A DNA stretch of 64,000 nt, taken from the NCBI GenBank assembly GCA_038243635.1, contig JBBSQW010000003.1, positions 151,861 to 215,860 on the forward strand, in the 5' to 3' direction. The DNA comes from Pseudopedobacter sp038243635. Lineage in GTDB: Bacteria > Bacteroidota > Bacteroidia > Sphingobacteriales > Sphingobacteriaceae. Made by a program: the position numbers and the translations under genes. The number at the start of each line of letters is the position of its first letter. Within the stretch, counting starts at the first letter, position 1. This document shows positions 53,686 to 63,908 of the stretch, one piece after another. The notes below the pieces were generated by a model. The model searched no databases. It was not told the DNA's origin and saw only the letters and a list, made by a program, of their open reading frames with translations.

Positions 53686-56600
53686 TTAAAATGATGCATT
53701 AAGTCCGAGCGTTATTACTCGCTGCTGATAATAATTTTGGTTACTACTGCTGTTTTCTGGGTCAATTTTTTCTTTCATCCCTGGAGTCCAGAAAAAGATA
53801 TTTTGTCCTGAACTATATATTCTAAGAGATTTTATAGTATTGCCCAATAGCTTATTTGAAAAGGTGTAACCAACCTCAGCACTCTTCAGGCGGATATATG
53901 AATCATTTCTCATAAACCAGCTTGACCTTACGCTGTTGTTACTAGATGGCGTTCCGCTTATCCTTGGATAGGTAGCGTTAGGATTGGTTGGTGTCCAGTG
54001 GTTAAGATAAACTAGCTCACTTGCAGAACCTGAACCTAAGAACGGATTTACATAATAGTTATCAAGGTAAATATTGCTTCTGGCCGAGCCTTGAAAAAGC
54101 AAATCCAAATCGAAATTTTTATAAGTTAGGTGCGGTGCAAACCCGTAAACGATTTGCGGAGTTTGTGGGTTGCCAATGTCCGTGAAATCGTTTGCGTCAA
54201 CTTTTCCATCCGGTTTACCATCAAAAGTAGGCCCATTAATATCGGCATATTTCAAATCGCCGGGGCGAAGCGTAGTTCCATAATTAGGAATAGGTATGCC
54301 TGGTTTTAAAACAGGAAATTGAAGCGTTGGATCAACAAAATCATCAGTTGTATAATAACCTAAAGCCTTGAGGCCAAACTGCTGACCAAGCGGACGCCCA
54401 GTTTCGCTCCTATTAGGGTTATTACGTGTGCTTGGGTTTTCGAATAACTCAATTATTTTACTCTTAGCAAAGGTAAAAGTACCTCTCACGTCCAGCCTTA
54501 AATCACTTGAGAATTGTTTAAAGCTTGATATGGTGAGGTCAATACCTCTATTTGATAAATTGCCACCATTAACCTGACCTATAGCGACGCCATATTCTGC
54601 AGGTGTAATACCTACTTGATCAACTAAAAGATTAGATCTTTTTTCGTAAAAATAATCAGCTTCAAAACTTAATAAGCCGTTCCAAAGCGTTGCTTCTAAA
54701 CCTATATTTGCCTTTTTAGCCTTTTCCCAGGTAATTTCTGGGTTACCCTGTAATTTTTCAATGATACCTTGGGTGGCATTACCGCCAATTACCGCAGAAA
54801 TCGGGTTAACGCTAAATTGGTCTAAGTATTGATATTGTTTTTCTATATTAGCATTAGGAATGTTTGGATAGTTACCCGATTCACCATAAGACCCTCTTAA
54901 TTTCAAATTATCCAACCAAGTGAATTTTCTCATGAACCCTTCTTCAGAAATGCGCCATCCTGCTGAAAAAGCTGGGAAGAAACCAAACCGATTTCCTGGA
55001 CCAAAAACAAAACTTCCGTCATAACGACCGGAGGCTTCGAGAAGATATTTTTTATCGTAACTATACCCAATTCTATAAACATACCCTAGTTGACTTTGTC
55101 CTCCTGATTGTCCGCCAACAGTTACATCTGTGGGTGCAGTACCACCAAAATCTAACTCGTCTATGGTTAAGTTGTAATTTTTACGCTGGGCATAATAATT
55201 TTGCCATTTAACTTCACGAGACTCTACCACTAAAAGACCAGTTACGTCACTTTTACCGAAAGATGCGCCATAATTTAATAAGCCTTGGAAAGTAACCATC
55301 TTATTCTCGTTAAACGTTTCTCTAAATACCGGCTTTGGTTCTCCTTGATAACTTATTGGAAAAGTATACGCTACACCCGGCCCATACTCTGTAACACCAT
55401 TAGGAAGAACTGGATTTGTAAACGGTATTGGAACGTTATACTTACGAATGATAGACGATTGATTAGGACTAAAGCCTAATGGATCTGGTCCGCTATCATA
55501 ACTTACAATACCTTTTAAACTTAAACCTTTAATAGGTAGTTTTTGATCTATTGATAGTTGCGTTAGCAGTACATTATTTTTAACGTTTTCATACCCGCTT
55601 TGGTTAATTTCACCATATAAGGTTTGGCCAATATATCCGGCACCTACCCCATTGCTATAACGAACCGGATAAGTTGGATTTTGCCTTTGAGCCTGACCAA
55701 TGATGGTACCAGCACCTACCCCAGGATAATTTTGATCTTCCTGATATCCGTTTATCCTTAAATTTACGGTTGTAGTTTTAGTGGCTTTGGCAGTTAAACC
55801 TAACGATCCATTAAATTTATTAATAAAGGTTGTGTTCCACATCCCTTCTTGGCGGTTATAGCCCAGTGAAGAAAAATATTGAATATCTTCTGTACCGCCC
55901 GAAAGAGATACATTGTGATATTGCATTGGGCTATTTTTTTGCATAATATCCTCCAACGGACGAGCATTAGCATGCCCATCTGGGTCTAAACCATTTCCAT
56001 ATAACTCAATATCCCTGGCAGAATATGGAAGTGCTACAGTTGAACCTGGTACCGCGTCATTAGTTACTGCTTCATTACGGAGTAAAGCATATTGAACAGA
56101 ATTAACAAACCTTGGTACACTGGTAGGGTTTTGGAAACCGTAGTAACCATTGTAAGACAAAGTAGGCTTACCTAATTTCCCTTGTTTTGTAGTAATTAAT
56201 ATTACCCCGTTTGCACCGGCAACACCGTAAGGCGCAACCGCAGCAGCATCTTTTAATATGGTAACTGTTTCAATAGAGTTAGGGTCTAAACGGCTAAAAT
56301 CACGCGGCACACCATCAACAACGGTTAGTGGTTGTGTACGGCCATTAGTAACAGGGCCACGTATCGTAATATTTGATCCATCTTGGCCGGGCTCCCCGTT
56401 TCCTTGTGTGGCTATAAGCCCAGAAACACGCCCAACTAAAGAATTGGTGATATTAACTACGGGTTTTTGTGTAATATCTGCAACAGCTAATGTAGATACA
56501 GCCGCCGTTAATGAAGTTTTCTTTTGTGTTCCGTAGCCAATAACTACCACCTCATCAAGGCTTCTTAAAGAAGGTTGCATCTTCACATTTACACTAGTAT

Positions 56601-56946
56601 TGCTAGTAAAAAGAACTTCAACGGTAGTATATCCTAGATAGGAGAAAACTAGTGTACTATTAGCTTTAACGTTAAGACTAAACTCGCCGTTTGCATTTGT
56701 AACAGTTGCTGTGGTTGCTCCTTTTACAGAAACACTAACACCGGGTAAAGTTTCTCCAGTTGCAGCATCTGTTACTTTACCGGTAACATCTGCTTGAGAT
56801 TGTAATAAAGTTGCTCCCGACTTCCTAAAAGTAACCGCAGTGTTTTTTGCGCTGGCTACCGTAGTTATTAAAAGGAGAATAACACAACTTAAATGAAAGA
56901 TGACCTTCCTTTTAGTTGTAGTGTTTTTAAGTAATTTATTTTTCAT
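53686..56946 (-). CDS. SusC/RagA TonB-dependent transporter (SusC2)
   Basis: A 1086-residue outer-membrane transporter. Signal peptide about 1-33; carboxypeptidase-regulatory-like domain about 52-140 (VTGKVTDAATGETLPGVSVSVKG); signature LDEVVVIGYGTQKK; plug about 155-255 (TVVDGVPRDFSRLDPNSIETVTILKDAAAVAPYGVAGANGVILITTK); then the barrel. No STN domain is present, so it does not signal through FecR, which fits control by the HTCS instead. It leads an operon with SusD2 and has an HTCS-type promoter 148 bp upstream. With SusD2 broken, transport efficiency may depend on readthrough or on SusD1. Confidence 0.94.
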   Translation of the reverse strand: MKNKLLKNTTTKRKVIFHLSCVILLLITTVASAKNTAVTFRKSGATLLQSQADVTGKVTDAATGETLPGVSVSVKGATTATVTNANGEFSLNVKANSTLVFSYLGYTTVEVLFTSNTSVNVKMQPSLRSLDEVVVIGYGTQKKTSLTAAVSTLAVADITQKPVVNITNSLVGRVSGLIATQGNGEPGQDGSNITIRGPVTNGRTQPLTVVDGVPRDFSRLDPNSIETVTILKDAAAVAPYGVAGANGVILITTKQGKLGKPTLSYNGYYGFQNPTSVPRFVNSVQYALLRNEAVTNDAVPGSTVALPYSARDIELYGNGLDPDGHANARPLEDIMQKNSPMQYHNVSLSGGTEDIQYFSSLGYNRQEGMWNTTFINKFNGSLGLTAKATKTTTVNLRINGYQEDQNYPGVGAGTIIGQAQRQNPTYPVRYSNGVGAGYIGQTLYGEINQSGYENVKNNVLLTQLSIDQKLPIKGLSLKGIVSYDSGPDPLGFSPNQSSIIRKYNVPIPFTNPVLPNGVTEYGPGVAYTFPISYQGEPKPVFRETFNENKMVTFQGLLNYGASFGKSDVTGLLVVESREVKWQNYYAQRKNYNLTIDELDFGGTAPTDVTVGGQSGGQSQLGYVYRIGYSYDKKYLLEASGRYDGSFVFGPGNRFGFFPAFSAGWRISEEGFMRKFTWLDNLKLRGSYGESGNYPNIPNANIEKQYQYLDQFSVNPISAVIGGNATQGIIEKLQGNPEITWEKAKKANIGLEATLWNGLLSFEADYFYEKRSNLLVDQVGITPAEYGVAIGQVNGGNLSNRGIDLTISSFKQFSSDLRLDVRGTFTFAKSKIIELFENPSTRNNPNRSETGRPLGQQFGLKALGYYTTDDFVDPTLQFPVLKPGIPIPNYGTTLRPGDLKYADINGPTFDGKPDGKVDANDFTDIGNPQTPQIVYGFAPHLTYKNFDLDLLFQGSARSNIYLDNYYVNPFLGSGSASELVYLNHWTPTNPNATYPRISGTPSSNNSVRSSWFMRNDSYIRLKSAEVGYTFSNKLLGNTIKSLRIYSSGQNIFFWTPGMKEKIDPENSSSNQNYYQQRVITLGLNASF

Positions 56947-57094
56947 TTTTTAGTTTAAATTGGGTTCGTTAGAAATTTTAAAAACGATTGTAATCAAGGC
57001 TTTTTCTCCATAGGCAAAATTTATTGTAAGCGGTCTATTTAGTTGTATATAAATCGAAAATTGGCTCAAACGATTTAGTAATAATTGATAAAGA

Positions 57095-57150
57095 CAAATA
57101 ACCTACTTGTTAAACCAACAAGGATGACAAATCATTCATATTTATTGACA
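57095..57150 (-). promoter_or_regulatory. HTCS-type regulated promoter of the SusC2-SusD2 operon
   Basis: Minus strand: operator 57128-57150 (TGTCAATAAATATG, then AATGATTTG), 25 bp, then GTTATTTG at 57095-57102. TGTCAA is repeated 21 bp later as TGTCAT. The same 14 bases CATATTTATTGACA (plus strand) occur in the GH125 promoter. Confidence 0.7.
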
Positions 57151-57698
57151 TGACATCCATTTTTACGTTGTTTTGCCTTAGATGTGAATAGAACGAGGGT
57201 TTTACAGTTAAATAAGCCCGAACAACTAAAGACAAATTTCACTTTACAAGCATGTTTTTAAGCTTTATACCTGTTATTTAATTCAATTTTTTGTTTGAGT
57301 TTAAAACATTTTAATGAGCCACGATAACGATATCAAATGCTCCAACAAAAACCCAAAACTTTTATTTGTAATGGGAAAATGATTATTAATCAAGGGCTGT
57401 TGATCCTCTTTTTATTTTATCTTTCTTTAGAGAAACCTTTTGTTTCTTTTAATGGATGCGAGAAATTGATTTTACAGATTACTGACATGCAACTCTGCAG
57501 TAGCTGGAATGCCGTACGTCTGGAGATTAAGATACATGCAACAAACATTTTAAGGGAGGTAGCCAACCCACCATTGGTGTATTGCCTAAATTCGCATTCT
57601 GTAAAAAATGTATCCTAATTTAATTTGCAAGTCAACTATTATTTAGCAGCCTATAAAAAATAATTTTGACAAAGAATTTTTAAAACAAATAAACGCGA

Positions 57699-57754
57699 TG
57701 TCAAAAAATATGTACGATACGACAATTCAATCAGCGTAATATTGAAGTTCTTTG
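57699..57754 (+). promoter_or_regulatory. HTCS-type regulated promoter of the GH76 (2)-GH43-GH3 genes
   Basis: Plus strand: operator 57699-57721 (TGTCAAAAAATATG, then TACGATACG), 25 bp, then GTTCTTTG at 57747-57754. The untranslated leader to the GH76 ATG would be long, about 270 bp. Confidence 0.65.
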
Positions 57755-58023
57755 TGTTACTAATTATAAAAGAGACCTTAAAAAATTTTCATTAACCATT
57801 GATTTGGGTTCTAATTTTTAAACGATAGCATGTTTGTAATTCCCGCTTGATAGGTAGTGGAGTTTTACAATTGCTTACTGCGCAGTGCCTTGTTTTTAGG
57901 ATTTGTAAGGTGTCAAAGTACGCTACACGGTAAATCAATGATATGATTTCTTAAGCTAAACATCATTCGCAATAAGCTTGTGTTGGTCTAGCTTACCAGT
58001 TATTATTTATAAATCACAACATT

Positions 58024-59586
58024 ATGAAACCTCGATATTTTAAAAAAATCAACGCTTTAAAATTTATAATAAATGCGATTGTAGTAACAGCAGTGTTATT
58101 TTCAAGCTGTAAAAAAAGCCCCGCTGTTAAAACCGAAACAAACGAGAACGGTGGAGAAATGCCTGTACCACCTGAAGTATCCTCGAAATTTTTTAACCCG
58201 ATAGAAAATGCAAACTCAGCTTATGATGGTTTTCTTAGGGCTTTTTTGGTTAAACAAGATGGACAAACCTTTATCGTAGACGGTTTAAACAAGCGTGACA
58301 GAGCTTATTTTTGGGGTCAGGCTTTTATGATTACCAGTCTTGAAGATGCATACGAGCGCACTAAAAGTCCGGAACGAAAAAAACTTATCAATGATTTATT
58401 AACTTCCTTTTTGATAAAAGAAACATCAGACTGGTCATGGAATAGCTGGACCGACGATATTGCATGGGCTACTATTGCATGTATTAGGGGTTACCAAATC
58501 ACAGGCAATACCGCCTTGCGTGATGCAGCCATTAATAACTGGAATTTTGCTTTTGACCGTGGCTGGGATAGCAGTTTAGGTGGTGGGCTTTGGGAGAATA
58601 TGGAAAAACACACTAAAGCTTCCCTAGCAAACAATCCAATGATTATTTCCGGAACTTTTATTTATGAAGTTACCGGAGATGTAAAATACCTGAACAAGTG
58701 CAAGCAGATAATGGCTTGGGTAAAAAGTAGTGGTATTTATGATGCTACCACAGGCGTTGTCAACGAAGCAAAAGTTAACGACGGCTCCATACAATTTTCA
58801 GATAATTCGTATAATACGGGTTCGTTCATCAATGCGGCTACTGCGCTGTTCAAGCATACTAAAGATGCGCAATATTTAGAAGATGCCATACGGTCAGCAG
58901 ACCACGTTGTTAATAAATTTGGTGTGATGAACCAGGAAGCGGATGCATGCGTTCGTGGAATAGCCAAATTAGCCCGTGAAAATAACATGACTGACAAATA
59001 TTACCCTTGGCTCGTTCGCCAATGCATCGCATCATGGAATAATAGGCGTCCTTATTCTAACATAAATAACAACGATTGGCGAAACCAAACCGGCCCGGGG
59101 GATCAATTGGCTATGCAGTGCATAAGTGCTGTAACCGTACAGGCTGTAACGCCAGAAACAGAAATAATTACCATACCAAATGGCACCTACAAGATAATAG
59201 CCCGACATAACGACGAGGCATTAACTGCGGCTGGAACCTCTAATAATACCGCACTAGAAACAGCAACTTATACCGGTTCCGACAATCAACAGTGGGTTGT
59301 AACCGGCTTGGGCGAAGGCCTATATAAAATAATAGGCGTGGGTAGCAAACGCTCTCTCAATATCACTGGTAATTCTGGTGATAGCGATGCGCCAATAATA
59401 CTTTGGGATTTCAAAGACGAAGGGAATGAAAAAGTTTATTTTTCATCGTCAGAAAGCGGCTATTATTCTATATGCTTTGTAAATTCAGGCAAGGTAGCCG
59501 ATGTTGGCAATGGAAAAGGATCTAACATTATACAACAAGCCAACAATGGAAGTGACCATCAGCAATGGCAGTTTTTAAAACCTTAA
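58024..59586 (+). CDS. GH76 endo-alpha-1,6-mannanase lipoprotein with ricin-type lectin domain (2)
   Basis: A 520-residue lipoprotein (lipobox LFSSC, Cys29). The GH76 barrel spans about 60-380 with the catalytic pair Asp144-Asp145 in WTDDIAWATIACIRGYQ and FAFDRGWDSSLGGGLWENMEKHTKASLANNPM. Residues about 385-520 are a ricin-type lectin (DNQQWVVTG, HQQWQFLKP). It resembles GH76 (1) in domain order but is clearly diverged, so the two probably act on different parts or decorations of the mannan backbone. A surface location is likely. It leads a set with GH43 and GH3 on the same strand. Confidence 0.92.
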   Translation: MKPRYFKKINALKFIINAIVVTAVLFSSCKKSPAVKTETNENGGEMPVPPEVSSKFFNPIENANSAYDGFLRAFLVKQDGQTFIVDGLNKRDRAYFWGQAFMITSLEDAYERTKSPERKKLINDLLTSFLIKETSDWSWNSWTDDIAWATIACIRGYQITGNTALRDAAINNWNFAFDRGWDSSLGGGLWENMEKHTKASLANNPMIISGTFIYEVTGDVKYLNKCKQIMAWVKSSGIYDATTGVVNEAKVNDGSIQFSDNSYNTGSFINAATALFKHTKDAQYLEDAIRSADHVVNKFGVMNQEADACVRGIAKLARENNMTDKYYPWLVRQCIASWNNRRPYSNINNNDWRNQTGPGDQLAMQCISAVTVQAVTPETEIITIPNGTYKIIARHNDEALTAAGTSNNTALETATYTGSDNQQWVVTGLGEGLYKIIGVGSKRSLNITGNSGDSDAPIILWDFKDEGNEKVYFSSSESGYYSICFVNSGKVADVGNGKGSNIIQQANNGSDHQQWQFLKP

Positions 59587-59620
59587 TTATATTATTATGA
59601 ATAATTTTAAAAAAAAATAG

Positions 59621-59664
59621 GACAGCAATAGCAGAGATTTCATTCACTGCTAAGCTGTCGTTTT
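59621..59664 (+). terminator. Possible weak terminator between GH76 (2) and GH43
   Basis: GACAGC-AA-TAGCAG (59621-59634) can pair with CTGCTA-A-GCTGTC, giving about 12 bp with an internal bulge, followed by GTTTT. It may reduce rather than stop transcription into GH43. Confidence 0.4.
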
Positions 59665-59769
59665 CACGTACAAATAAATAAAAAATTAGTAAATAATGAT
59701 GACGGAATTAACAGTTCTGCATCTTAAGATTTCCATCCTCTTTTTTACAAAAACCACAAAGCCAATTAT

Positions 59770-61329
59770 ATGACTTCAAAAACCAAAATCTATACGATTT
59801 TAACCTTTCTGATATTTAATGGCTTAATTTCATACAGCCAATCAAAAACAAATATAAAAAGCATCGAGAACCAATATCATGCAGATCAAGGAAATGGCTA
59901 TTTTGTAAATCCAATTCTTAGAGGAAACTACGCAGACCCATCAGTATTAAGGGATGGCAACAATTATTACTTGACCCATTCTTCTTTTGATAACCTTCCG
60001 GGATTATTGATTTGGCAATCACAAGACCTTGTAAATTGGAAACCCATTGCAAATGCTTTAACCGATTTTGTTGGCGGGGTTTGGGCACCTGATTTAATTA
60101 AATACAAAGGATTATTTTATATTTATTTCCCCGCCGGTGGCACCAATTGGGTGGTTACCGCAAAAAACCCTGCCGGCCCTTGGAGCAAACCTGTTGATTT
60201 AGAAATTGGAGGCATAGACCCAGGTCATGTTGCTGGGCAAGACGGAAAAAGATACCTAAACCTCGCTGGTGGTGGTATGGTGTCTTTGGCAGATGACGGC
60301 TTAAGTGTAACCAGCACCATGAAAAGAAATTATGAAGGTTGGGTTTTCCCAAAAGACTGGATTGTAGAATGCTTTTGTTTAGAGTCGCCAAAATTTACCT
60401 ATCACAACGGTTATTATTATGTAACGGCTGCCGAGGGTGGAACTGCCGGTCCTGCTACCAGCCACATGGTGGTTTCAGCTCGCTCAAAAACACCTTTTGG
60501 GCCTTGGGAAAATAGTCCTTACAACCCAATTGTTAGAAATACAGACAGAAACAATAAATGGGCATCAATAGGTCATGGAACACTTGTGGACTCTCCCGAC
60601 GGAAAATGGTGGATTGTTTTTCATGGGTTTGAAAACGCAAACAAGACTATTGGAAGACAAACATTATTACTACCCGTTGAATGGACTAAAGACGGTTGGT
60701 ATAAAGTACCTGATAGTGTGGATGTTGCAAAACCTTTGAAAAAACCTACAGGTAAAGCCTTTATACACGGCATGCAACTTTCAGACGATTTTAAAGGCAA
60801 TCAATTAGGGAGCCAATGGAACGTTTTAAAAAATGAGAACAAAGAAAGGTTGATTGTCGATAATGGTACTTTAACGATTAAAGGCTTAGGGAAATCTATT
60901 TTTGAAACGCAACCATTACCTATCATGCCCGGAAATAACTCCTACGAGGTAACCGTAGAGGTTGCCGCCGGCACAAATGGATCAAGTGGAGGTTTACTGT
61001 TGTACTACAATAACGAGTACTATGCAGGACTGGAGTTTGATAATCATAATATTTACCGGGTAAATAATAGAGGACAAAAAAACAGAGAGGTAAGTGATAT
61101 TAAACAAGACATGGTTTACCTAAGACTTGTAAATGACCATAATGACCTTTTGTACTACTACAGTTTGGACGGGAAAGACTGGACAAGATTAAATTTAGTG
61201 AGTCAAATATCTGGATACGAAACCAATACATTAGGTGGCTGGGGTTATCTTAAACCCGCTCTCTTTTCTATCGGCGACGGACAGGTTAAATTCAAAAATT
61301 TCCAATACGAGGGTTTGGATCAAAATTAA
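59770..61329 (+). CDS. GH43 family glycoside hydrolase
   Basis: A 519-residue secreted enzyme (signal peptide about 1-23). The five-bladed GH43 propeller spans about 45-320. The catalytic base is Asp56 in NYADPSVLRDG and the acid Glu205 in CLESPKF; IDPGHV holds the likely third acidic residue. Residues about 330-515 form a concanavalin-like C-terminal domain as in beta-xylosidase-type GH43 (LSDDFKGNQLGSQWNVL, GGLLLYYNNEYYAGLEFD). The family includes xylosidases, arabinofuranosidases, galactosidases and galactofuranosidases. In this alpha-mannan locus a side-chain-removing role is more likely than xylan degradation. It sits between GH76 (2) and GH3. Confidence 0.9.
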   Translation: MTSKTKIYTILTFLIFNGLISYSQSKTNIKSIENQYHADQGNGYFVNPILRGNYADPSVLRDGNNYYLTHSSFDNLPGLLIWQSQDLVNWKPIANALTDFVGGVWAPDLIKYKGLFYIYFPAGGTNWVVTAKNPAGPWSKPVDLEIGGIDPGHVAGQDGKRYLNLAGGGMVSLADDGLSVTSTMKRNYEGWVFPKDWIVECFCLESPKFTYHNGYYYVTAAEGGTAGPATSHMVVSARSKTPFGPWENSPYNPIVRNTDRNNKWASIGHGTLVDSPDGKWWIVFHGFENANKTIGRQTLLLPVEWTKDGWYKVPDSVDVAKPLKKPTGKAFIHGMQLSDDFKGNQLGSQWNVLKNENKERLIVDNGTLTIKGLGKSIFETQPLPIMPGNNSYEVTVEVAAGTNGSSGGLLLYYNNEYYAGLEFDNHNIYRVNNRGQKNREVSDIKQDMVYLRLVNDHNDLLYYYSLDGKDWTRLNLVSQISGYETNTLGGWGYLKPALFSIGDGQVKFKNFQYEGLDQN

Positions 61330-61412
61330 TTATGTAAAATCTAACTGTTTGTTATATTTATAGTTGAGAATTAATTCAGCTAAAAATTGTAAAAAAAATC
61401 GTATTTAAATTA

Positions 61413-63761
61413 ATGAAAAAGCATATTAATCTACTCATATTCGTTTTTAGCCTTATTAACTGTTTCACATCGGTTCTGGCACAGAACAACAACACGAAAT
61501 CTGCACCACAACTGGGACGGAATACGATTGAAGCCGTTATTGCCGCTATGACGCTTGAAGAAAAAGTAACACTCTTGGTTGGAGCAGAAAGTAAATCATC
61601 AAGTGGCAAATTAGCTGACGGCACCGCTATCGGGCAAACGGATATAAAAGTACTTGGCGCTGCCGGCAATACCGCTGCCATTTCGCGGCTGGGAATTCCA
61701 TCTTTGGTTTTTGCAGACGGGCCTGCCGGGCTAAGGATAGCAGCCACAAGAAAAGAAGATTCTACAAAAACATTTTACGCAACTGGCTTTCCTGTGGGGA
61801 GTTCCTTAGCCTCTACTTGGAACACGGCATTAGTGGAAAAAGTAGGCAAGGCTTTCGGTAACGAAGTCAAAGAATATGGCGTAGATATTTTATTAGGCCC
61901 GGGCGTTAATATTCATCGCAACCCTTTAAACGGACGTAACTTTGAATACTATTCAGAAGATCCCTTGCTTTCGGGGAAAATGGGTGCGGCCATTATAAAC
62001 GGCATACAGTCTAACGGAGTTGGAACATCGATTAAACATTTTATCGCAAACAATCAGGAAACTAGCCGTGGAACAGTAAATGCCATTATAAGCGAAAGGG
62101 CAATTCGTGAAATCTATTTAAAAGGTTTTCAAATAGCTATCGCCGAATCTAATCCATGGACCGTAATGTCGTCTTACAATAAAGTTAATGGAACTTATAC
62201 TCCCGAAAGTCATGATTTGTTAACCACAATTTTACGCGACGAATGGAAATTTAAAGGATTTGTAATGACTGACTGGTTTGGTGGCCGGGATTGGATAGCT
62301 CAGATGAAAGCCGGAAACGACCTGCTGATGCCAGGCAGAGCCAATCAAATTGAAGCAATTATTGCTGCGGTAAAAAACAATAAGCTAAGTGAGAAGATAC
62401 TCGATACAAATGTAGAGCACATGCTTAATATTATATTAAAATCACCCATTTTTGTGAACTATAAATATAACAATAGTCCAGATTTAAAAGCACATGCCCA
62501 AATAGCCAGAGAGGCAGCCAACGAGGGAATGGTATTGCTAAAAAACAACTCGAAAACACTACCTATTTCTAAATCTGTGAAAATTGTTGCCACATTTGGC
62601 GACGCTTTCTACCATCCTATTGCTGGCGGTTATGGCAGTGGCGATGTAAACAAAGCTTACGTTGTTTCCGGAACGGAAGGCTTGCTAAACGCTGGATATA
62701 AAATTGACACAAAGCTTGCTGCTATATACGCCGAATACTTTAAGGCAAATAAAGAATTAATGTTGCCCGGTATTACTGGCGTTAGGCCGCCAGCAATACT
62801 GCCCGAAATGGTGGTAACTGATAACGCTATAGAGCAGAGCGCAGAAAATAGTGACATCGCACTGATAACCGTTGGCAGAAACTCTGGCGAGGGAGAAGAT
62901 CGTAAACTGGAAACAAACTACAAGTTAACTGTAGATGAAAAACAACAAATTGCCACTATTGCAAAAGAATTTCATCAAAGAGGGAAAAAAGTAATAGTGG
63001 TGCTAAACGTAGGTGGCGCAATTGAAATGGATCCTTGGCAGAACGACGTTGATGCAATATTGCTTGCTTGGCAGCCGGGCCAAGAAGCTGGTTATGCTAT
63101 TACAGATATTTTAACTGGAAAAGTAAATCCATCTGGAAAACTTCCCGACACCTTCTTCGAAAAGTATAATGACGTTCCCTCTGCTGAAAATTTCCCCGGA
63201 ACGCCAAAAGACAAGCCCGAAGAGGTTGTTTATAAAGAGGGTATCTACGTAGGTTATCGATACGCAGACAGTTTCAAAATAAAACCCATTTACGAGTTCG
63301 GCTATGGCTTATCTTATACTGACTTCTCAATTACAGAACTTAAATTAAACTCCAAAGACATCAAGGGTTCAATAACTGCAACTGCAAAAGTCAAAAATAT
63401 AGGCAAAGTTGCAGGAAAGCAAGTGGTACAGCTGTATATAAGTGCTCCATCTAAAACGATAGATAAGCCAGCGCAAGAACTTAAAGCCTTTGCTAAAACC
63501 AAGCTATTAAAACCTGGCGAGAACCAAACTATTACCTTTCGCATTACCGCATCAGATTTAGCTTCATACCATACAGATAAATCTCAATGGATTACTGATT
63601 CTGGAGAGTATTTGGTTAAAGTAGGCGCATCATCACGTGATATTCAACAATCCCTTACCTTCAACATTCCCAAAAGTATTGTTGTAGAAACTGCTCATTC
63701 CGTGTTAAAACCTCAAATGGCTATAGAAGAGTTTAAATCTTCTGTGGCTATCGATCGATAA
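61413..63761 (+). CDS. GH3 family glycoside hydrolase
   Basis: A 782-residue exported enzyme (signal peptide about 1-24). The GH3 N-terminal TIM barrel has GPGVNIHRNPLNGRNFEYYSEDP, the KHFIANNQET motif and the nucleophile Asp287 in FVMTDWFGG. The alpha/beta C-domain follows (GMVLLKNNSKTLPI, VGRNSGEGEDRKLE with the probable acid/base, WQPGQEAGYAITDILTGKVNPSGKLPDTF), then a fibronectin-III-like domain at about 640-735 (GKQVVQLYISAP). The enzyme acts on terminal beta-linked sugars, most often glucose or xylose. Its target in this locus is unclear. It starts 83 bp after GH43 with no terminator between them. Confidence 0.93.
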   Translation: MKKHINLLIFVFSLINCFTSVLAQNNNTKSAPQLGRNTIEAVIAAMTLEEKVTLLVGAESKSSSGKLADGTAIGQTDIKVLGAAGNTAAISRLGIPSLVFADGPAGLRIAATRKEDSTKTFYATGFPVGSSLASTWNTALVEKVGKAFGNEVKEYGVDILLGPGVNIHRNPLNGRNFEYYSEDPLLSGKMGAAIINGIQSNGVGTSIKHFIANNQETSRGTVNAIISERAIREIYLKGFQIAIAESNPWTVMSSYNKVNGTYTPESHDLLTTILRDEWKFKGFVMTDWFGGRDWIAQMKAGNDLLMPGRANQIEAIIAAVKNNKLSEKILDTNVEHMLNIILKSPIFVNYKYNNSPDLKAHAQIAREAANEGMVLLKNNSKTLPISKSVKIVATFGDAFYHPIAGGYGSGDVNKAYVVSGTEGLLNAGYKIDTKLAAIYAEYFKANKELMLPGITGVRPPAILPEMVVTDNAIEQSAENSDIALITVGRNSGEGEDRKLETNYKLTVDEKQQIATIAKEFHQRGKKVIVVLNVGGAIEMDPWQNDVDAILLAWQPGQEAGYAITDILTGKVNPSGKLPDTFFEKYNDVPSAENFPGTPKDKPEEVVYKEGIYVGYRYADSFKIKPIYEFGYGLSYTDFSITELKLNSKDIKGSITATAKVKNIGKVAGKQVVQLYISAPSKTIDKPAQELKAFAKTKLLKPGENQTITFRITASDLASYHTDKSQWITDSGEYLVKVGASSRDIQQSLTFNIPKSIVVETAHSVLKPQMAIEEFKSSVAIDR

Positions 63762-63908
63762 TAGCAAAACTAAAAAAGTCTAAAATTAAGTTGCCAAACT
63801 GCGTAAAATATGCAATAACAAATTTTCTAATTTAGCAACCAATTTTTCTATAGGAGAACTTATACCAAAATTGTTTTATAATGACGTATATATTTCGTAT
63901 TTTAGTGT

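Larger units (their letters stand above)
56947..58023. other. 1.08-kb divergent intergenic region with two HTCS-type promoters
   Basis: It holds the SusC2 promoter (57095-57150, minus) and the GH76 (2) promoter (57699-57754, plus). The stretch between them has an open frame of 93 codons at 57337-57618 without recognisable content, which I do not call as a gene. Confidence 0.6.

Noticed and set aside
57337..57618. Open frame of 93 codons between the SusC2 and GH76 (2) promoters
   Set aside because: No family likeness, no clear start context and an amino-acid composition like random translation. It is kept only as part of the intergenic description.
57910..57940. TGTCAA sequence nearer to GH76 (2)
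   Set aside because: The ATGGA part and the -7 element at 25 bp are absent; the site at 57699-57754 fits much better.
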